A DNA stretch of 64,000 bases from Microbotryum silenes-acaulis (GCA_003665825.1 QPFY01000001.1:675001-739000); one strand, 5' to 3'; positions 11,952 through 24,065 are shown, counted from the first letter of the stretch. Notes: generated from the sequence alone by a model not told the origin. A program made the numbers and translations.

Positions 11952-14296
11952 ATGTCGAGCTCCATCTCACGTGCCGCGCTCACCGCCTGCGTCGCGTCGC
12001 TTCTTGTGGGCCACGCGATCGGACAAAATGCTCCCTCGGGCGCCTCTGGAGCGACAACCACGACAGGAGCAGCTGGTTCGACGTGCAGTTGGCAACAAAA
12101 ATGCCCGACAACGGCGCCGTGCTGCTCAGAGTGAGTGGGGAATGGCACTAACTGAAACTGACGGGCGAGGCGGAGCCCGATGAGGGGTCGAGTGAGGCGC
12201 ACAAGATCGTCGAGTAACACGCATCTGATACCTGCTTGGCGCCTTTCACAGATTTGGATACTGTAGTTCAGGGGTTGGGTGCTTGAACGGGTGCAACGTG
12301 AGTGGATGGCCACCGGAATCGGCTACCCCAATTTGGCTCACGAGTGTGCCAGTGGTGCTGATGGGAATCTGGTGCTTGATTCTCACAGCCTCAATGGAGC
12401 GCGGCGGGCTATTGCGCCCCTATCCCTGTCTGCCAATCCACAAATGTGAGTCAGTGCGACCCTGTGGAACGAGTATGCTCAATTTCGGATCTTTCGACAA
12501 TCTGTACCAGACCTGTCAACTCTGGTGGACGGCTCAGCTAAAGTCGGCTCTGATCCTTCTGCCCTTCACAGTACACTTTCGCCGACACATCGCGAATTTC
12601 CTTGAACTCTTCCGCCTACACTGGTGATGCGGCAAAATACGACTTCACACTAGATAAGCAAGACGGCACCACCTCGCTCATTCAGGACGGCGAGCTCGCC
12701 TTGACCCTGACCGAAGCTGGTGGCGGAACTCGACTCTCTACGACCCGTGCTGTGCTGTACGGCAATATTCAAGCTTCGATCAAGACCGTCGGTGCCCCCG
12801 GAGTCGTCACAGCTTTTATCACCATGAGTGGATCCAAGGATGAGATCGATTGGGAGTGGACAGGCACGGACCGAAACGAGGCGCAGTCGAACTACTTTTG
12901 GGAAGGCGACCTGAACGATTACAAGAATGGAGGCACAGGTGCGAGTACTCGCTTCGCATCTCCATACGTTGAGCACGAGAACTGACCCATAATGTGTACG
13001 AGTGCAGCCGAGACGAGTAGCAACCGAGCGAACAACTACATCGTCTACGGGTTCAACTGGACCCCTGATCAGCTTCAGTGGACCGTGGCGGGCAAGGTTG
13101 TTCGCACTTTGACGCGCTCTTCGACGTACGACTCTGCCTCGGGCCGATACGAGTACCCCCAGACACCCAGTCGTATCCAGATGTCCGTCTGGCCCGCGGG
13201 TATCGCTGCTTCTGCCCCCGGTACAGTCACGTGGGCCGGAGGTATGATCGATTGGAGCAAAGCCCCTTTCCAAGCTCGCATCCAATGGATCTCGCTCCAA
13301 TGCTACAGCGGCTCAAATCTGAGCTACGTCGCTGGAAATACGACCTCGTCTTCCAACTCGTCGAGCCGACTTGTCAAGCGCGAAATCCGGGAAGAGTCGT
13401 CTCTGTGGAAGCGCGGTGGCCTGGTGGAACGAGCCGACTCGATAAACTCCTACGTTTGGGGCGTCAACAACTCGGCTGGACAGATTCAAGTTACTGCCTC
13501 GAACGCCGCGACCATCATTAACTCGGTGTACTCGACTGGAAAGAACAGTGAGTTTCAGCCGCCGCGTAGACCCGCACTCCATGGCTGACATTGATGATGT
13601 ATTTGTCAAATCTCTGCCAGTGATCGTCAAAGGCTCGGATACAAAGGGTGTCACCCCGACCAACAAGTCTGGCAACGCGCTGTCCAATTCGGCGCTCGGA
13701 AGCTGGTGGTCCAAGTCAGTCTTTAGCTGTCATTGTCGGTGATCCGGACCATTTCGACTAACTCTCGTTCGCATGGTTGCCTGGCCAGGCTTCCTACCGC
13801 TGCTAAAGCCGGTATCATCGCGGGCATCGTGCTGGTCTCTCTCTTCTTGATCGTCGCGCTGTGCACCTGCGTAGCCCGCCGCAAGGACTCCAGAAAGGCC
13901 AAAGCCTACAAGCCCGTTGGCGATGCCATTTCTCTCAACAAGACCTCGGCTGCGCCCGTCAACTCGCGAACACAAGCCTCGACGACCTCGCTCGCGTCGA
14001 CGATGACGAAGAACAACACCTCGGCTTATGACCAATCGAATTATGCGCACCCCCAAGCACAACGATACGACCTTGCTCCTCCCGCCCCTGAGTGGCCAAC
14101 GGCTCAGAACGATTATCATCAACAGCAGGGGCACAGCTCGCCGAGCTACTACTCGTACCCTCAGCAGACGGCGTCGCACGGGAACTACTACGATGGGTCC
14201 CACACACCTCAGGCTTCCCAGTGGCCTCAGAAACAACAACAGCAGCAACATCATCAGCCGCCGCAGCAGTACTACTCGACGGGCGCGAAGTACTGA
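11952..14296 (+). CDS. GH16-family chitin-glucan transglycosylase (Crh-like), membrane anchored
   Basis: Crh-type enzymes crosslink chitin to beta-glucan in the fungal wall. The first 25 or so residues form a signal peptide. A Cys-rich stretch (CSWQQKCPTTAPCC, then GYCSSG after the first intron) follows, like that preceding the catalytic domain in Crh proteins. The GH16 domain carries DEIDWEWTG, with the two catalytic Glu residues flanking an Asp, and several Trp-rich beta strands. After a Ser/Asn-rich linker with two possible Kex2 sites (VKRE, WKRGG) comes one transmembrane helix near 13800-13870. A basic stop-transfer segment and a Gln/Tyr/Pro-rich cytoplasmic tail follow. Many Crh proteins end in a GPI signal, so the single-pass helix with a tail of about 140 residues is different. 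Introns are short with canonical borders. Confidence 0.85.
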
Positions 14297-14576
14297 TCGC
14301 TTGTGCTGCGCTTTGTAAGCTCGATCGCTTTCGTGAGAAGCGGACGATCCAAGCTAAATATACACTTTTAGACGTTGTGTATGAGGTTGTCAGGTCTTCA
14401 ACTTCGACTGTTGACGCTCTGTTTGACTGTGTCTTTACCGGTCATGAACCTTTTGACGACGATGATGCAACACTGCCACATATATCAATCCTTCCCTCAT
14501 GATTCCAGTTTCGTTACAACAAGAAGACATGATCTAAGAGAGACAAGCAGTATGGAGAAAATGTTGTCAGACAGGT

Positions 14577-16552
14577 TTAGTCAATCGTTCGGGTCTCGGT
14601 CACGATAATGACGTTGGCCGGAGCGTCTGTCGTTTCAGTCGCTTTGGGAGCAGGCGGTGGCGGAGCGGGCTTGAAGACCGTACTCTGGACACGCTGAGGA
14701 GTCGAGATGAGCGACGAAGCCGTCAGTGATCTGGTTGTGTTGTCAGAGTTGTTGCCGGATGTGAGAAGCTCTCACCTTAAAATGGGGTGTGCACGAGTAG
14801 GCATGGAACTCTGCAGAGGGCAAAATTCGAAGTGAAGTTAGCAAGCAGCGTCCAGGGGGGGTGGGGTCCACCTTCCGCGCGCACCAAAGTTCAAAGGCTC
14901 TTTCCTGCACAGGTCAAACAAGGCGCTCGTCAGCTTCTCCGTACCGTAATCTCCGGCATGAATTGAGGGAAAGACTCACTCGTCGCAAGCGCAATTCCGT
15001 GTGGGACCTCCGACGGGGCAAACATGGAAGGGTGCGTGGAAGTACTGATGGGCCGAGTAAGATGACAGTCAGCTCTTAAGGTCATCCATGTCGCACATCT
15101 GAGGCGCCCGAATGCTCACCCCGATATTGTCGAAGAAGTGAAGTTCGTCGGGATGCAAAAATAAACTTGCGGCGATCGAATGAACCGGCGCATCGCCCCA
15201 TCGTTCGTAAAAGAAGCCACCGGCGTTGTCGAGGAACTCGACATAGTCCAAATATGCTTGCGACCGCCAGAGCGAAAGATCGCCAATCTCAAAGTTGGAC
15301 CAAAAATGACCTGGCAAAGATGAGAAAGTACGGTCAGAATTTCTGGAAGTGCGCCCCCGAGACATCCAGAGTCCACTCACATTGGTTATAATTGAGCCCA
15401 TTGTCGTACGAGATGAAAGGGATCAGATTGGGCTGCGCCAAGTGCTCAGGGTTCTTGATGAGGAACGCCTTCGTCGTCTCCCACAAAGTTGCGATAGTGT
15501 CCGGGTACTCGTATAAAGACAAGACGAATCCATACTTTTTCTTGTTCTCCTTCATGAAGCGAAACGGGTCAAAGTCAAGGTCGCAGTAGTACTTGACGCT
15601 CGGCTCGACTCGCCAATACCACTTGATGTCGTCCAGCAAGGGGTGGCGCCAGAAAAACATGCTTTGGTACCGGCACATTTTACGGTCTACCCAGGGGAAC
15701 GGGTCAGTACACACGGGCGCGCGAAAGAAAGCAGAACCAGGCCTCCGCAAGCTCACAAGTTCGGGAACCGCCGTAGGGGATCGGCTTTTGACCCATGGCG
15801 CTGATCTTTTCGGTCGCGAGAGTAACATTAATATCTAGGGTGTTCATAACATGCCCAAAGCGGTTAGCAGCCACCAATAGGGTTCAATTTGCCTTCGGCG
15901 ACTTACTTTCGGGCATTGAATTTCCTGTCGGCCATTCCGAGGGATCAATCAACCCGTAGCTGCACTCGCCCGAGGTGAACTGCGAGGTGCGCTCTTTGAA
16001 CTCTTCGGTGAAGGGGTCGTTGTTGAGAAAGATCCATGGGTACCCGTACTTGTGGTTGAAGCGGTCTGAAGAAGGGTAGCCGGGTGTAGTGTATGTCAGC
16101 AAGGATTGTCAACGCCTGCACCCGCGGCGACTGCCGAGCCCGCTCACGCTAAAACTAGAGGTGCAGAGCCGCACGAGTTTCACCATGAGGTCCACTTTCA
16201 ACGCACCTTCCATCCCTCTAATTGACTCCAGTAATTCATAGAGGTCCTTGTTCCTCGCCAGCACGACGAAAGCAGCTCGATCTACCCTAATAGGCCGAGT
16301 CGTCAGTGTGGTTGTGCCGAGGTCCTCGGGTGAGGGCAGCTTCTTGCCCGTGATGATGAGTCGTTCGTCACGTGGAGGTTGCCAAGCGAAATGCTTGAGC
16401 TTCTGCCCTCGGTACCATGTCTCGCTCGCTTTGATGCGCGAAGAGAAGCCCAACGACAGCACTCGATGGACCGACGCCGGCAGCAGGAACACAAGGCTTA
16501 GGAAGCCTGCGCCGAGTATCAGACCGTATCGAAGCCGCGGATTTGATAACAT
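14577..16552 (-). CDS. GT15-family alpha-1,2-mannosyltransferase (Kre2/Mnt1/Ktr-like)
   Basis: This family adds alpha-1,2-mannose to N- and O-linked glycans in the Golgi. The chosen start gives a short cytoplasmic tail and a signal anchor (LILGAGFLSLVFLLPAS), as expected for a type II Golgi enzyme; an in-frame ATG 42 codons upstream (16678) is less likely. Family signatures follow in order: KYGYPWIFLNNDPFTEEF, then YWRVEPSVKYYCDLDFDPF, then CHFWSNFEIGDL with the proposed catalytic Glu, then FFDNIG, then a late Cys-rich segment (CPVGG, NCACDE). The last exons are less certain; the reading ends in a Pro/Thr-rich tail. It has about six short introns and converges on the GH16 gene, which also acts on the cell wall. 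Confidence 0.85.
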
Positions 16553-16900
16553 TGCGGCATGTAGTCGCAACCGAACTCTTCCACGCTGATCCAGTCGGCC
16601 AATCCGGGCACTGTTGGGACTCTCGCGTCGCACACCGCTGGGCGAGCGATGGAAGCGAGAACGCGAGCGGTGCCGCATGCAGGCCTCCGCGTCGTAGGCC
16701 GGGGATCGCTACTGGATTGCTTTGAGCTAGTCTTAGCTAGTTTGAGCTAATTCGCGCCGTTTCCTTCCATTTTTGGCTCACAATGGCGCACCACGGGTAG
16801 TCTGCACTTTCTGATTCACTTCAGTTTCATTCGCACTTCTTTCGGTGCTTTACTGTAACTTCCGACTACGTTGTCATCTTTCCGAATCGAATACACTTCC

Positions 16901-18814
16901 TCAGTCGACGATGATCACTTCGAAAGACCTCCTTTTGGCCGACCTCATCGTCGGGTACTGCGAGTCCGCCGACGAATGGCGACCATCGTCGCCCCGTTCG
17001 CCCCTCTCCCTCTCCCTCTCCCTCTTGACAGAGGTCCGCTTAATCGAGTCCGCATCCCCATTCAAGACCTCGGATGCCCCAAGTCTGTTCTCCTGTCCCA
17101 TCATGCTCGATCTCATCCTCTCCAACTCCTCCTTCAACCTGGCCTGCTTCAGCCTCTCCAATTCGATCTCGAGGTTCCGGTTCTCCATCTTGAGGCTTGT
17201 CAAAGGTGTCGACGGTGCGACAGGTGGTGCCATCGCGACTGCCACACTGGGTTCCCGAGGCTCGGATTGAACGATTTGTCGAACTCGCAAGGGTGTTCGC
17301 ATACGAGGGGGAAGGTCGGGATTGACCAATCGAGGCAACATAGGGGTCCGTGTCGGCATCGAAGGTGGAGGCATCTGCCCTGGTGAGACTTGACGCTCAT
17401 CAAAGATTTCGGGACCGTGTTCATTCTTGATCGCTGGCCAAAGGCTGGCGGGCGAAGACAAGGGACGCTTGACTTGGGGTGAGGGAGACTTTGGTTGGGG
17501 TGGTGAGGGGCTTGCGGAGAAGTCGCGCAACGATGCGGAGTGGCGACATGTTTCGGGAGTGATCGAACGGGGAAGCGCTCGGGAACCTCCTCGAGTGTCG
17601 GAAGGGATGGATCCTGCGAGTAGAGTTGCGAGTTGTTGACGGTCAGTCTCCGAGCAGCAGATATTGGAGAGAGATCGGGAAGGACATACGGGGCATGAGA
17701 TCGCGGGCCTCGAGCATTTCCCGAGGAAGGTAAGAGAAGGAAATGCTAAGGTAGGGCGAGTTGCGTTTGTCGATCCAGGCGTATCGAAGATGCTCTTTTT
17801 GTGTTGCAGACCGCGCCTCACCGAGTCTGTAGCGTTCAAGACAGGGAGGGTCACCGCGTTAGAAGCCGCAGCCATTCGCCGACTCCGCGGGGCGATCGGA
17901 CTCACTTGACCTGGTGATGCGCTCTATGTTTGGCTTTCTCATGCACAACAGCGGTATCGGCCGTTGCAAATCTAGGTGTGCTATTGACTCCTTCGATGCG
18001 TACGCGATAGAATTTGAGCGCGATCGTGCCGAGGCTACGAAGAGTGTGCTCGTCAACGTGAGTGGCTCTCCTATCGTCGTCGGTGAGCGATAAGTCGGCA
18101 AAGTAGAAGGGTTTAATAGTGGTCTGAAATTCAGATAGATCGTTGATTTAGTCTAGATTCCGGAAATGAAACAAGATGGGCAGAAAACAGATACTGACGG
18201 CGCTGCATCGTTGCCCAAGGAAGCTGACGACCCGGTCAGGAGCGTTGGCTGAAGTTCGACAGTCTCGCGGCGCCTTCTGGAACGCCATCCTGCAAGCAGG
18301 TCCGAGGGGAAGATGCTCAGCCAGCTGAAAATAGGGACAGGGAACGATCCTCGATTACCTAGTTCCATCCACATCCAATGCAATGGCCCGCTCATCCCGG
18401 TTGAGCTGCCGCCCCTTAGCGAGGACGTGGACGGTGAAGGCGCTGCCTGCGATCGACTCGACGTAGCCATGCAGATGCCCTCCACAGCTCGACGCCGCGT
18501 ACACCGGTACTCGACGACCATCGATCGCAACATAACAGTCGTAATCAGAGGTGGAGCTGTTACAGAATGGTTTGGGATGATCATGGGTATCAGTTGTGGT
18601 GTTCATCTTCCACTGACGGCTCGCGAGAGGTGGCCGGCCAGTAGGTTGGTTGACTGAAGGCCGCCGCCCGCAGACAGGCCCCAAATGTGGGGGTCGTCGC
18701 TCGTTGCAGCGGTCGGATCTTCGAGGTTGAGTACGTTGAGTGAGGAGGCAAGCGAAAAGGACGTACATCATCGAGGTCGACATGCTTTGCTCCACAGCGA
18801 AAGGCGAGATCCAC
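16901..18814 (-). CDS. DUF7918-like protein with C-terminal coiled coil
   Basis: The N-terminal part has the pattern of the fungal DUF7918 domain: YDCYVAIDGRRVPVY, a beta-rich stretch, then FTVHVLAKG and ALDVDG. The function of that family is not established. The C-terminal half is Pro/Ser-rich and ends in a charged helix (LEIELERLKQARLKEELERM) and a basic/acidic tail ending EVIIVD. That layout resembles other DUF7918 proteins with nuclear-looking tails. A first exon of 16 codons (MDLAFRCG...) joins the domain exon in phase 0 through gtacgt to gtcag. An alternative start is the Met at 18606. A TATA-like sequence sits only 25 bases upstream of the first ATG, and a transposon has inserted about 170 bases upstream of it. 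Confidence 0.6.
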
Positions 18815-18838
18815 GAAGCGAGAACAAAGGAAAGAGGG

Positions 18839-18847
18839 TATATAAAA
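18839..18847 (-). promoter_or_regulatory. TATA-like element upstream of the DUF7918-like gene
   Basis: The minus strand reads ttttatata here, 25 bases before the ATG at 18814. Such a short distance suggests either a very short leader or use of the later Met at 18606. Confidence 0.4.
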
Positions 18848-18974
18848 GGAGTGGGACGTCGAGTGAGAATAAGAATATGAGGAGAGGGGGGAGCCTGAGG
18901 AAAAGTGACGGGTTGGAGAAACGACCGAGATTGATCGACCTTACTTTACTACCTCTTTATTAAAAAAAAGGTCG

Positions 18975-18982
18975 ATCCGCAA
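18975..18982 (+). repeat. Left target-site duplication of the KDZ-type transposon
   Basis: The 8-bp word atccgcaa directly precedes the left terminal repeat and recurs identically at 24689-24696 directly after the right one. Confidence 0.9.
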
Positions 18983-19108
18983 CACCTCGGGCAGACATAA
19001 AAAGTACGCCTCAACAGGCGCGCGCGCAGCGCCCTCCCACGCGCCTTCCAAGCCACAATTTCGGCGGGTTGCAACCTTGCTACCCCAGGTAGCAGATTAG
19101 GCCCAGGT
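18983..19108 (+). repeat. Left terminal inverted repeat, 126 bp
   Basis: It begins cacctcgggcag and ends gcccaggt. Inside are a perfect 10-bp palindrome ggttgcaacc (19067-19076) and a 7-bp hairpin stem tgctacc/ggtagca (19078-19094). These are plausible transposase-binding or strand-transfer structures. Confidence 0.95.
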
Positions 19109-19482
19109 TGCGCCCAACTCTCTGCTTCGAGTCGATTCTGTGTACACACAACACTCTCACAGCTGCTAGATTGATAAGGAAAGTGCGTAGTAGATGCATT
19201 CCTTCCTTCATCTTTTTCTCGCATCTTTCGGGTGCCGTCAGAGTCACATGTCCGAAGCGGTCGCGCGGGATTTCGGTCCCGAGATCGAAGGGTCCGAGCA
19301 CACGCGTTGGCGGCAGTCGGCCACGCGCGCCGAGGCCCAGCGCAACACGCGAGGGACCTTCCACTTGACTTGCCGCCTCACCTCGTTGCTTCCGCTACAG
19401 CTCATTGTAGCGTCGCCATCGACTGTACAGGCCCCACGGCTCGCGTTCGCCCTCTTGCTCATGCACTTGACTCGGCGTCGCC

Positions 19483-21128
19483 ATGCCGCCGAAGAGAAGA
19501 TACAAGTCCAAACCGTCGGTCTACAAATTGCAGGTCACCTTCTGTGCCTCCGAGTCGCGGTGTGCTACGGACGTCGAACGCTTGGCCCAACTTCTCTTCG
19601 ACCGCTTCAATGCCGATGACCGCCTTCTCATTTCGACGGGTCGCGCAGGCCCACGCGAGCTGGAGGGTCAGCCCCCGCGCTCTCACCGGCTATGCGGACG
19701 GCCTCAAAGAGTATTACTCCCGTTGTGGGTGGGGTCGGGGTCACTATACGGGACATCCTTGGGTGAGTTTGGACGCCGTCATCGTTTCAGAAAGCCTGCC
19801 TTCCGCGCATGCAGGACAAAGACCTTCGGAAGCAACGCGATCGACGAGTACCGCGCTCTCGAAACATGCGAGAAGGACAGCGGGGCGCCTTCTCGTAGGC
19901 ACCGTCGATTCGTTCAAACAAGTGACCCGCGTGCTTCGGGCCAACGTGACTTAATCAACCTTGTCACGACGTCACATTGGATTGCGTGCTTGCATACGAC
20001 GGCAACTTTCAGCAAACGCGTGAGAAAAACTCGAAGCACGACGTCCAAGGAATCGTTCCGGACAATATCTTGGCTGAGGAAGAGGTTCAGGCGATGAAGG
20101 CCGAGGTGGAAGGTTCGGTGCGGCCGACCAAAAAGGTGAGTAATGCCGCTGCATTTGCCTTAATGGGATCGCTTACCTCTACACCCACCCACCCTCGTAG
20201 GCGTGCACAGAGTCGTGGAAGGCTGCCGACGACGGAGCTGGCTCAACCTCGTCACGAGTAGTAAATGCGCCTATACTTTCCTATCATTTGTCACCAGAGG
20301 CAGCTCCTGCCAAAGCTTTTCAAGCGACTGGAGTTCGCCACGAGCGTCTTCCATGCATACGCCCATATCTGGTCCTGCCAAGTCGAGTTGAACCCCCGCC
20401 TCATTCCAAACTTCGATGGAGAGGGCTGTGAGCGATTGTCGAGCGGGCTACGGTCGCTCATTCCGAAGGATCGAGTCGGTGAGGAGAAAGCGCGGATCGG
20501 CGCCGAGGTGCGGCAAGCTTTGGCTTGGATCGAAGATGAAAAGACTCGTATCACTAGTTGCCAAACACTTTGGACTAACGTGTCGGGTAAGTTTTCGATA
20601 CAGCGTGCTCCATATCACCTCTTATGTCGCCCTGACATCTTTCAAACCATCCCAACAGATACCCTTCCTGAATCGATCGACCCAGCTGATGCCAAGTTCA
20701 TATTCGGCACTGAAGATGTTGAAGAGATCCGAGACCGCGCGCTCGTTATACTGGATCGCCGGATGGAGCCTCTTCAGCTGCGCGAATGTTCTTGGTCCCA
20801 GAACGACCATTTCTTCGATGTTTGGCTCGACACTCGCGGGCAGTCAGAGGGCGATTCCGAGCCCATGCCTCTTGCACTGTCAGAATTTCGTGGTTTACAT
20901 CAACGATTGAACGCGACGGGAAGAAGTGTCAAGAAGGCGAAACATCACCAGCTACCTGCACATAATCGATCGGGAACACGCGGTCCTATGGAGACATCTG
21001 GCCTCGACGACTCGGCGCGGCCTCCACCGCTGGCCCGTGACGTTCAGCAAGTGCGGGTCATTCAGGCGCAGATGGATATGAGCGACGAGGCTCAACTCGC
21101 AAAGGAGGTGGGGCCTTTCTCCGCATAA
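19483..21128 (+). pseudogene. KDZ-type transposase, frameshifted and internally deleted
   Basis: KDZ transposases cut and paste DNA with an RNase H-fold core. Matches, in order: a VTFCASESRC-like N-terminal Cys motif; FSFRRVAQAHASW and GYADGLKEYY; AIDEYRALE; the box DCVLAYDGNFQQTREKN; CTESWKAADD; and the C-terminal box VFHAYAHIWSCQ followed by DGEGCERL. These lie in different reading frames. At least three shifts are needed before about 19990, and the gtgagt-tag intron near 20134-20200 is only one of the joins. Between CTESWKAADD and HAYAHIW there is too little sequence for the usual CRHD and YD-x-GC segments, so much of the catalytic core seems lost. The coding potential ends in a charged region near 21128. 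Family assignment is from memory of motifs. Confidence 0.7.
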
Positions 21129-21296
21129 CTCCTCGAGCAGGACGGTGAGATGGGCAGCTCTTCGGATGAAAGCTACGGCGATGACTTTGCTGGTCAGGAA
21201 GACAAATACTTCTAGGGCGTTTAGACCAGCTTCTGATTTAGATGAATTAGTGGAGCAACTTAATGTTGAAACAATGGACATGGTGTTTGCAAACTA

Positions 21297-23001
21297 AAGT
21301 TGTCTCAATTGCGGTGGGTGAGAGTGATATCACCGTCTCATAGAGAGAAATATTGTCAGACCTAATCCCTGGGCTGCGCCTGCCTTACTCCTGCCGGATG
21401 ACTTGCCGGGTGACTTTTCAATCAAAGCGCATGCAACTGCTCGAGTACGAAGAATGTCTACCACGTGAAAATGGGTGAGTGGGTTTGATCAATATAGATA
21501 ATGTATCTCCTACCCTCGGACAGGGTTGAATAGCAAAGTTGGCATGTGCGTGCAAGCCCTTCTTCCGAACAAGATGGCTCGGCGGCTCTCTCTCTCTGAG
21601 GATTCCCGCTCGAAAGATTCGACTTCCTGCCATGCCTGCCATGGCGCGGCCAAAGACCCTTTGCACCGATCTCGATCCCTGCTACTGAGACTTGCGCCTG
21701 TTTTAAGAAGAGCTTGGTGTCAAGATCTCAAGATCAAGTCTAGTCTATGCTCGACGGGGGCAGAAGTGCTGACAATTCATTTTAACCCCGGAACGCGGTC
21801 CCCTGTAACCGTCACAACGTCTCAGACACTCGTTAATCTCCCATTCGTAACTACCCAAAACGGCCCCGCAGCACCGGGGAGCCGAGAACGCGCGGCTGGC
21901 GAGTAGCTGAAGGTTTGGAAATAAGATAGTAGGGCGCAGGCAGCACCCCAGGAACTTGGCCGAAGCGACGCAGGGCGACGCACAGGGATTCCAGGCGCAG
22001 AATTAATTCAGTGGCGTGATGTAGCAACGTTGGTACGACAGAACACATCCCAAGTTACCACATTAATCCACGAATGCAAGAATTCTCTCTGCTTTGAGCA
22101 CTCACCATGTGGCCTGAGGATTGGCGGCCTACCTCATTGATGAGAGGGAATGTTTATCAAGTAAAAGGTAGGTATGAGCGGCCATCGATCATGTCTCGGA
22201 GTCAATTGAGGTTTTCGCTCCAAGAGCCTGTTACAAGCCTAAGCCTTCCATGTTTTCACCGAACCTACTATCGAGTTCGACCCACCTCTCATCAAGCACG
22301 TACTTTGTCGCTACTTCGCTACTTCGCTACTTACGACTGATTACCTACGTGTTCCGCTCCGCTTGCGCGTTCAGGGGCTCAGATCAGTTCGCCTTCTTTT
22401 GGGAGCGCGCGCCGCTTGAAGTCAGCCGGCCGGGGGTCGTCACCGTGGCCCAGCAGCTCTGATTGGCACTTTGGCGAAGACCGAGCCCGGCCAGATGCAA
22501 CCCTTGCCCGTTCACTTTAGTGCTAATAGATAATAAAAAGATGCTAACATACACTGCAATTAGTGGAAGCGCGTTGCGAATTCTGTTCATTCATTCTTTG
22601 CTCAAAGAGTCACTTCCGGAAAGCAGACGCTCCGTCTGGACCACGGGTCAGGGAGCACTCCATTCTCACTAGGCAATTCAACTCTACATAATACTTCGAA
22701 AACAACCCAGAACAAGAGCAATAATGTTTGTGAGCAGGATTACGTCACTGGCACATCCCACGTCAACAAGGAGAGGTCGATCTCGAGCGGCCCAGGGGAA
22801 GATTAGGCACGAAGGGCAACGAACAATCACCCTCTCCGCCTTTAGTCACCAAGAGCCGGATGCATATGAAGCAAAACTTTGAAATAAATATTGTGGTGGC
22901 CTGTGTTGTCCAACGAATGCTGGCCCTTCAACAGCCAAGATCTCCGCACCGCATGCGCGTCGACGAGTCTGGTTGGCGCTGAGAGCTCGGCCATCGTCAC
23001 C
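21297..23001. other. Internal transposon stretch without a recognised gene
   Basis: Lies between the transposase relic and the convergent second gene. Only short open frames are present, none with a domain I recognise. It includes a three-fold repeat of cgctactt near 22312-22333. It may be an intergenic spacer or decayed cargo. Confidence 0.5.
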
Positions 23002-24065
23002 TCACTCGCTGTCCTCGTCGGAGCTCGTGTTCCGAGTCCGCCGGTCAGCATCGCTGTCGCCGCCTTCATCGCCGTCGGCCATTTCCTGGCCTGCACTTGA
23101 CCCGATTACCTCTTCCTCCAGCCTGAAGCTCAGCTCGCCTGCACGCAGCAATGGGATCCAACAACTTAAGCTTGTCACTCGGGCTTCGGAAATCCGCTTT
23201 GCGAAGGAGCGCGCCGCGCTGAACAATGATTCTGGCGTTGTCCCTGAGGGCCTTTACGTCATAGACGGTCTTGGGCGATTGGATCTTCTCGCCGTCCAGC
23301 ACGGAGCGTCGGCGCAGCGCGGACTCTGAAGACAGCGAGCCGGGTCAAAATTAGGCACCGTGTATGGAAGAGTAGGCAGGCTGCACTTCTTGTACTCACG
23401 GAACAGTTCCTTGAGGATGATGCTGTACCATTGGCATTTGGTCTCAACGTTCTTGTCGGCCACGGGTGCGTTCCAAGCTGTGCGCAGATATTCGCTGATA
23501 CATCCCTCCCTTCTGATGCGCGGCCTCCCTCCTCGTCTTGGGAAACTTGTGCGGCCCGCGACTGTTGGCGATCGCGAGCGGAAGGTGCAGTATTTGGCAA
23601 ACCTGCCGCGTCAAAGACAATACCCGTGCCGTCAAGATTGTTCCTTCCTTGTTCGACCATGCTTGCGAGATTGTTGCTTGCTGGCGGAGCTAGATACGGG
23701 CCATCGATGCGTCCAGGATCGGGGAACGTGGGACGGTAAACTGGTTGGTTGGACGAAGCAGATCCCGGAGACGATTGATAGTTGTACGACGCAGGATTCG
23801 AGATGGCCGTTACGCCAGCGGAAGTGGACGCTGGATCGGGAGCACGACGGTGTAACGACAGAACAGACCGATGCTGTACGCGATCGACGCGACGGCCACC
23901 CACGGACCCGAATAGTCGTTATATGCGGACTGGTAGGGAGTCCAAGGCGAAGTGCGCGACTCGTACCCAGAAGCAGCCTACGAACCTATGTGTCAGATGT
24001 GATCGTGAGCCGGTAGTCCAGTCAGAGCACCCGTGTCGATCGGCGGCAAACATACTGCTGTTCAT
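23002..24065 (-). CDS. Second gene of the KDZ-type transposon, unknown function
   Basis: I do not recognise this gene. Four exons fit together: 23830-23624, 23561-23400, 23325-23179 and 23138-23002. They are separated by 62-, 74- and 40-base introns with GT-AG ends, every junction in phase 1, and they end at a TGA. The 5' exons (ATG proposed at 24065) are uncertain. The product is about 240 residues: a Ser/Pro/Asn-rich N-terminal part, a basic GGRPRIRR that resembles an AT-hook, a Trp-containing helical block (AWNAPVADKNVETKCQWYS), a further helical basic block, and an acidic tail (DEGGDSDADRR). The Trp-spaced helices could be a Myb/SANT-like DNA-binding fold, but that is a guess. It is convergent with the transposase relic and, unlike it, shows no break. 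Confidence 0.6.

Noticed and set aside
12650..13300. 216-residue minus-strand frame
   Set aside because: Shadow of the GH16 exons, with no recognisable domain.
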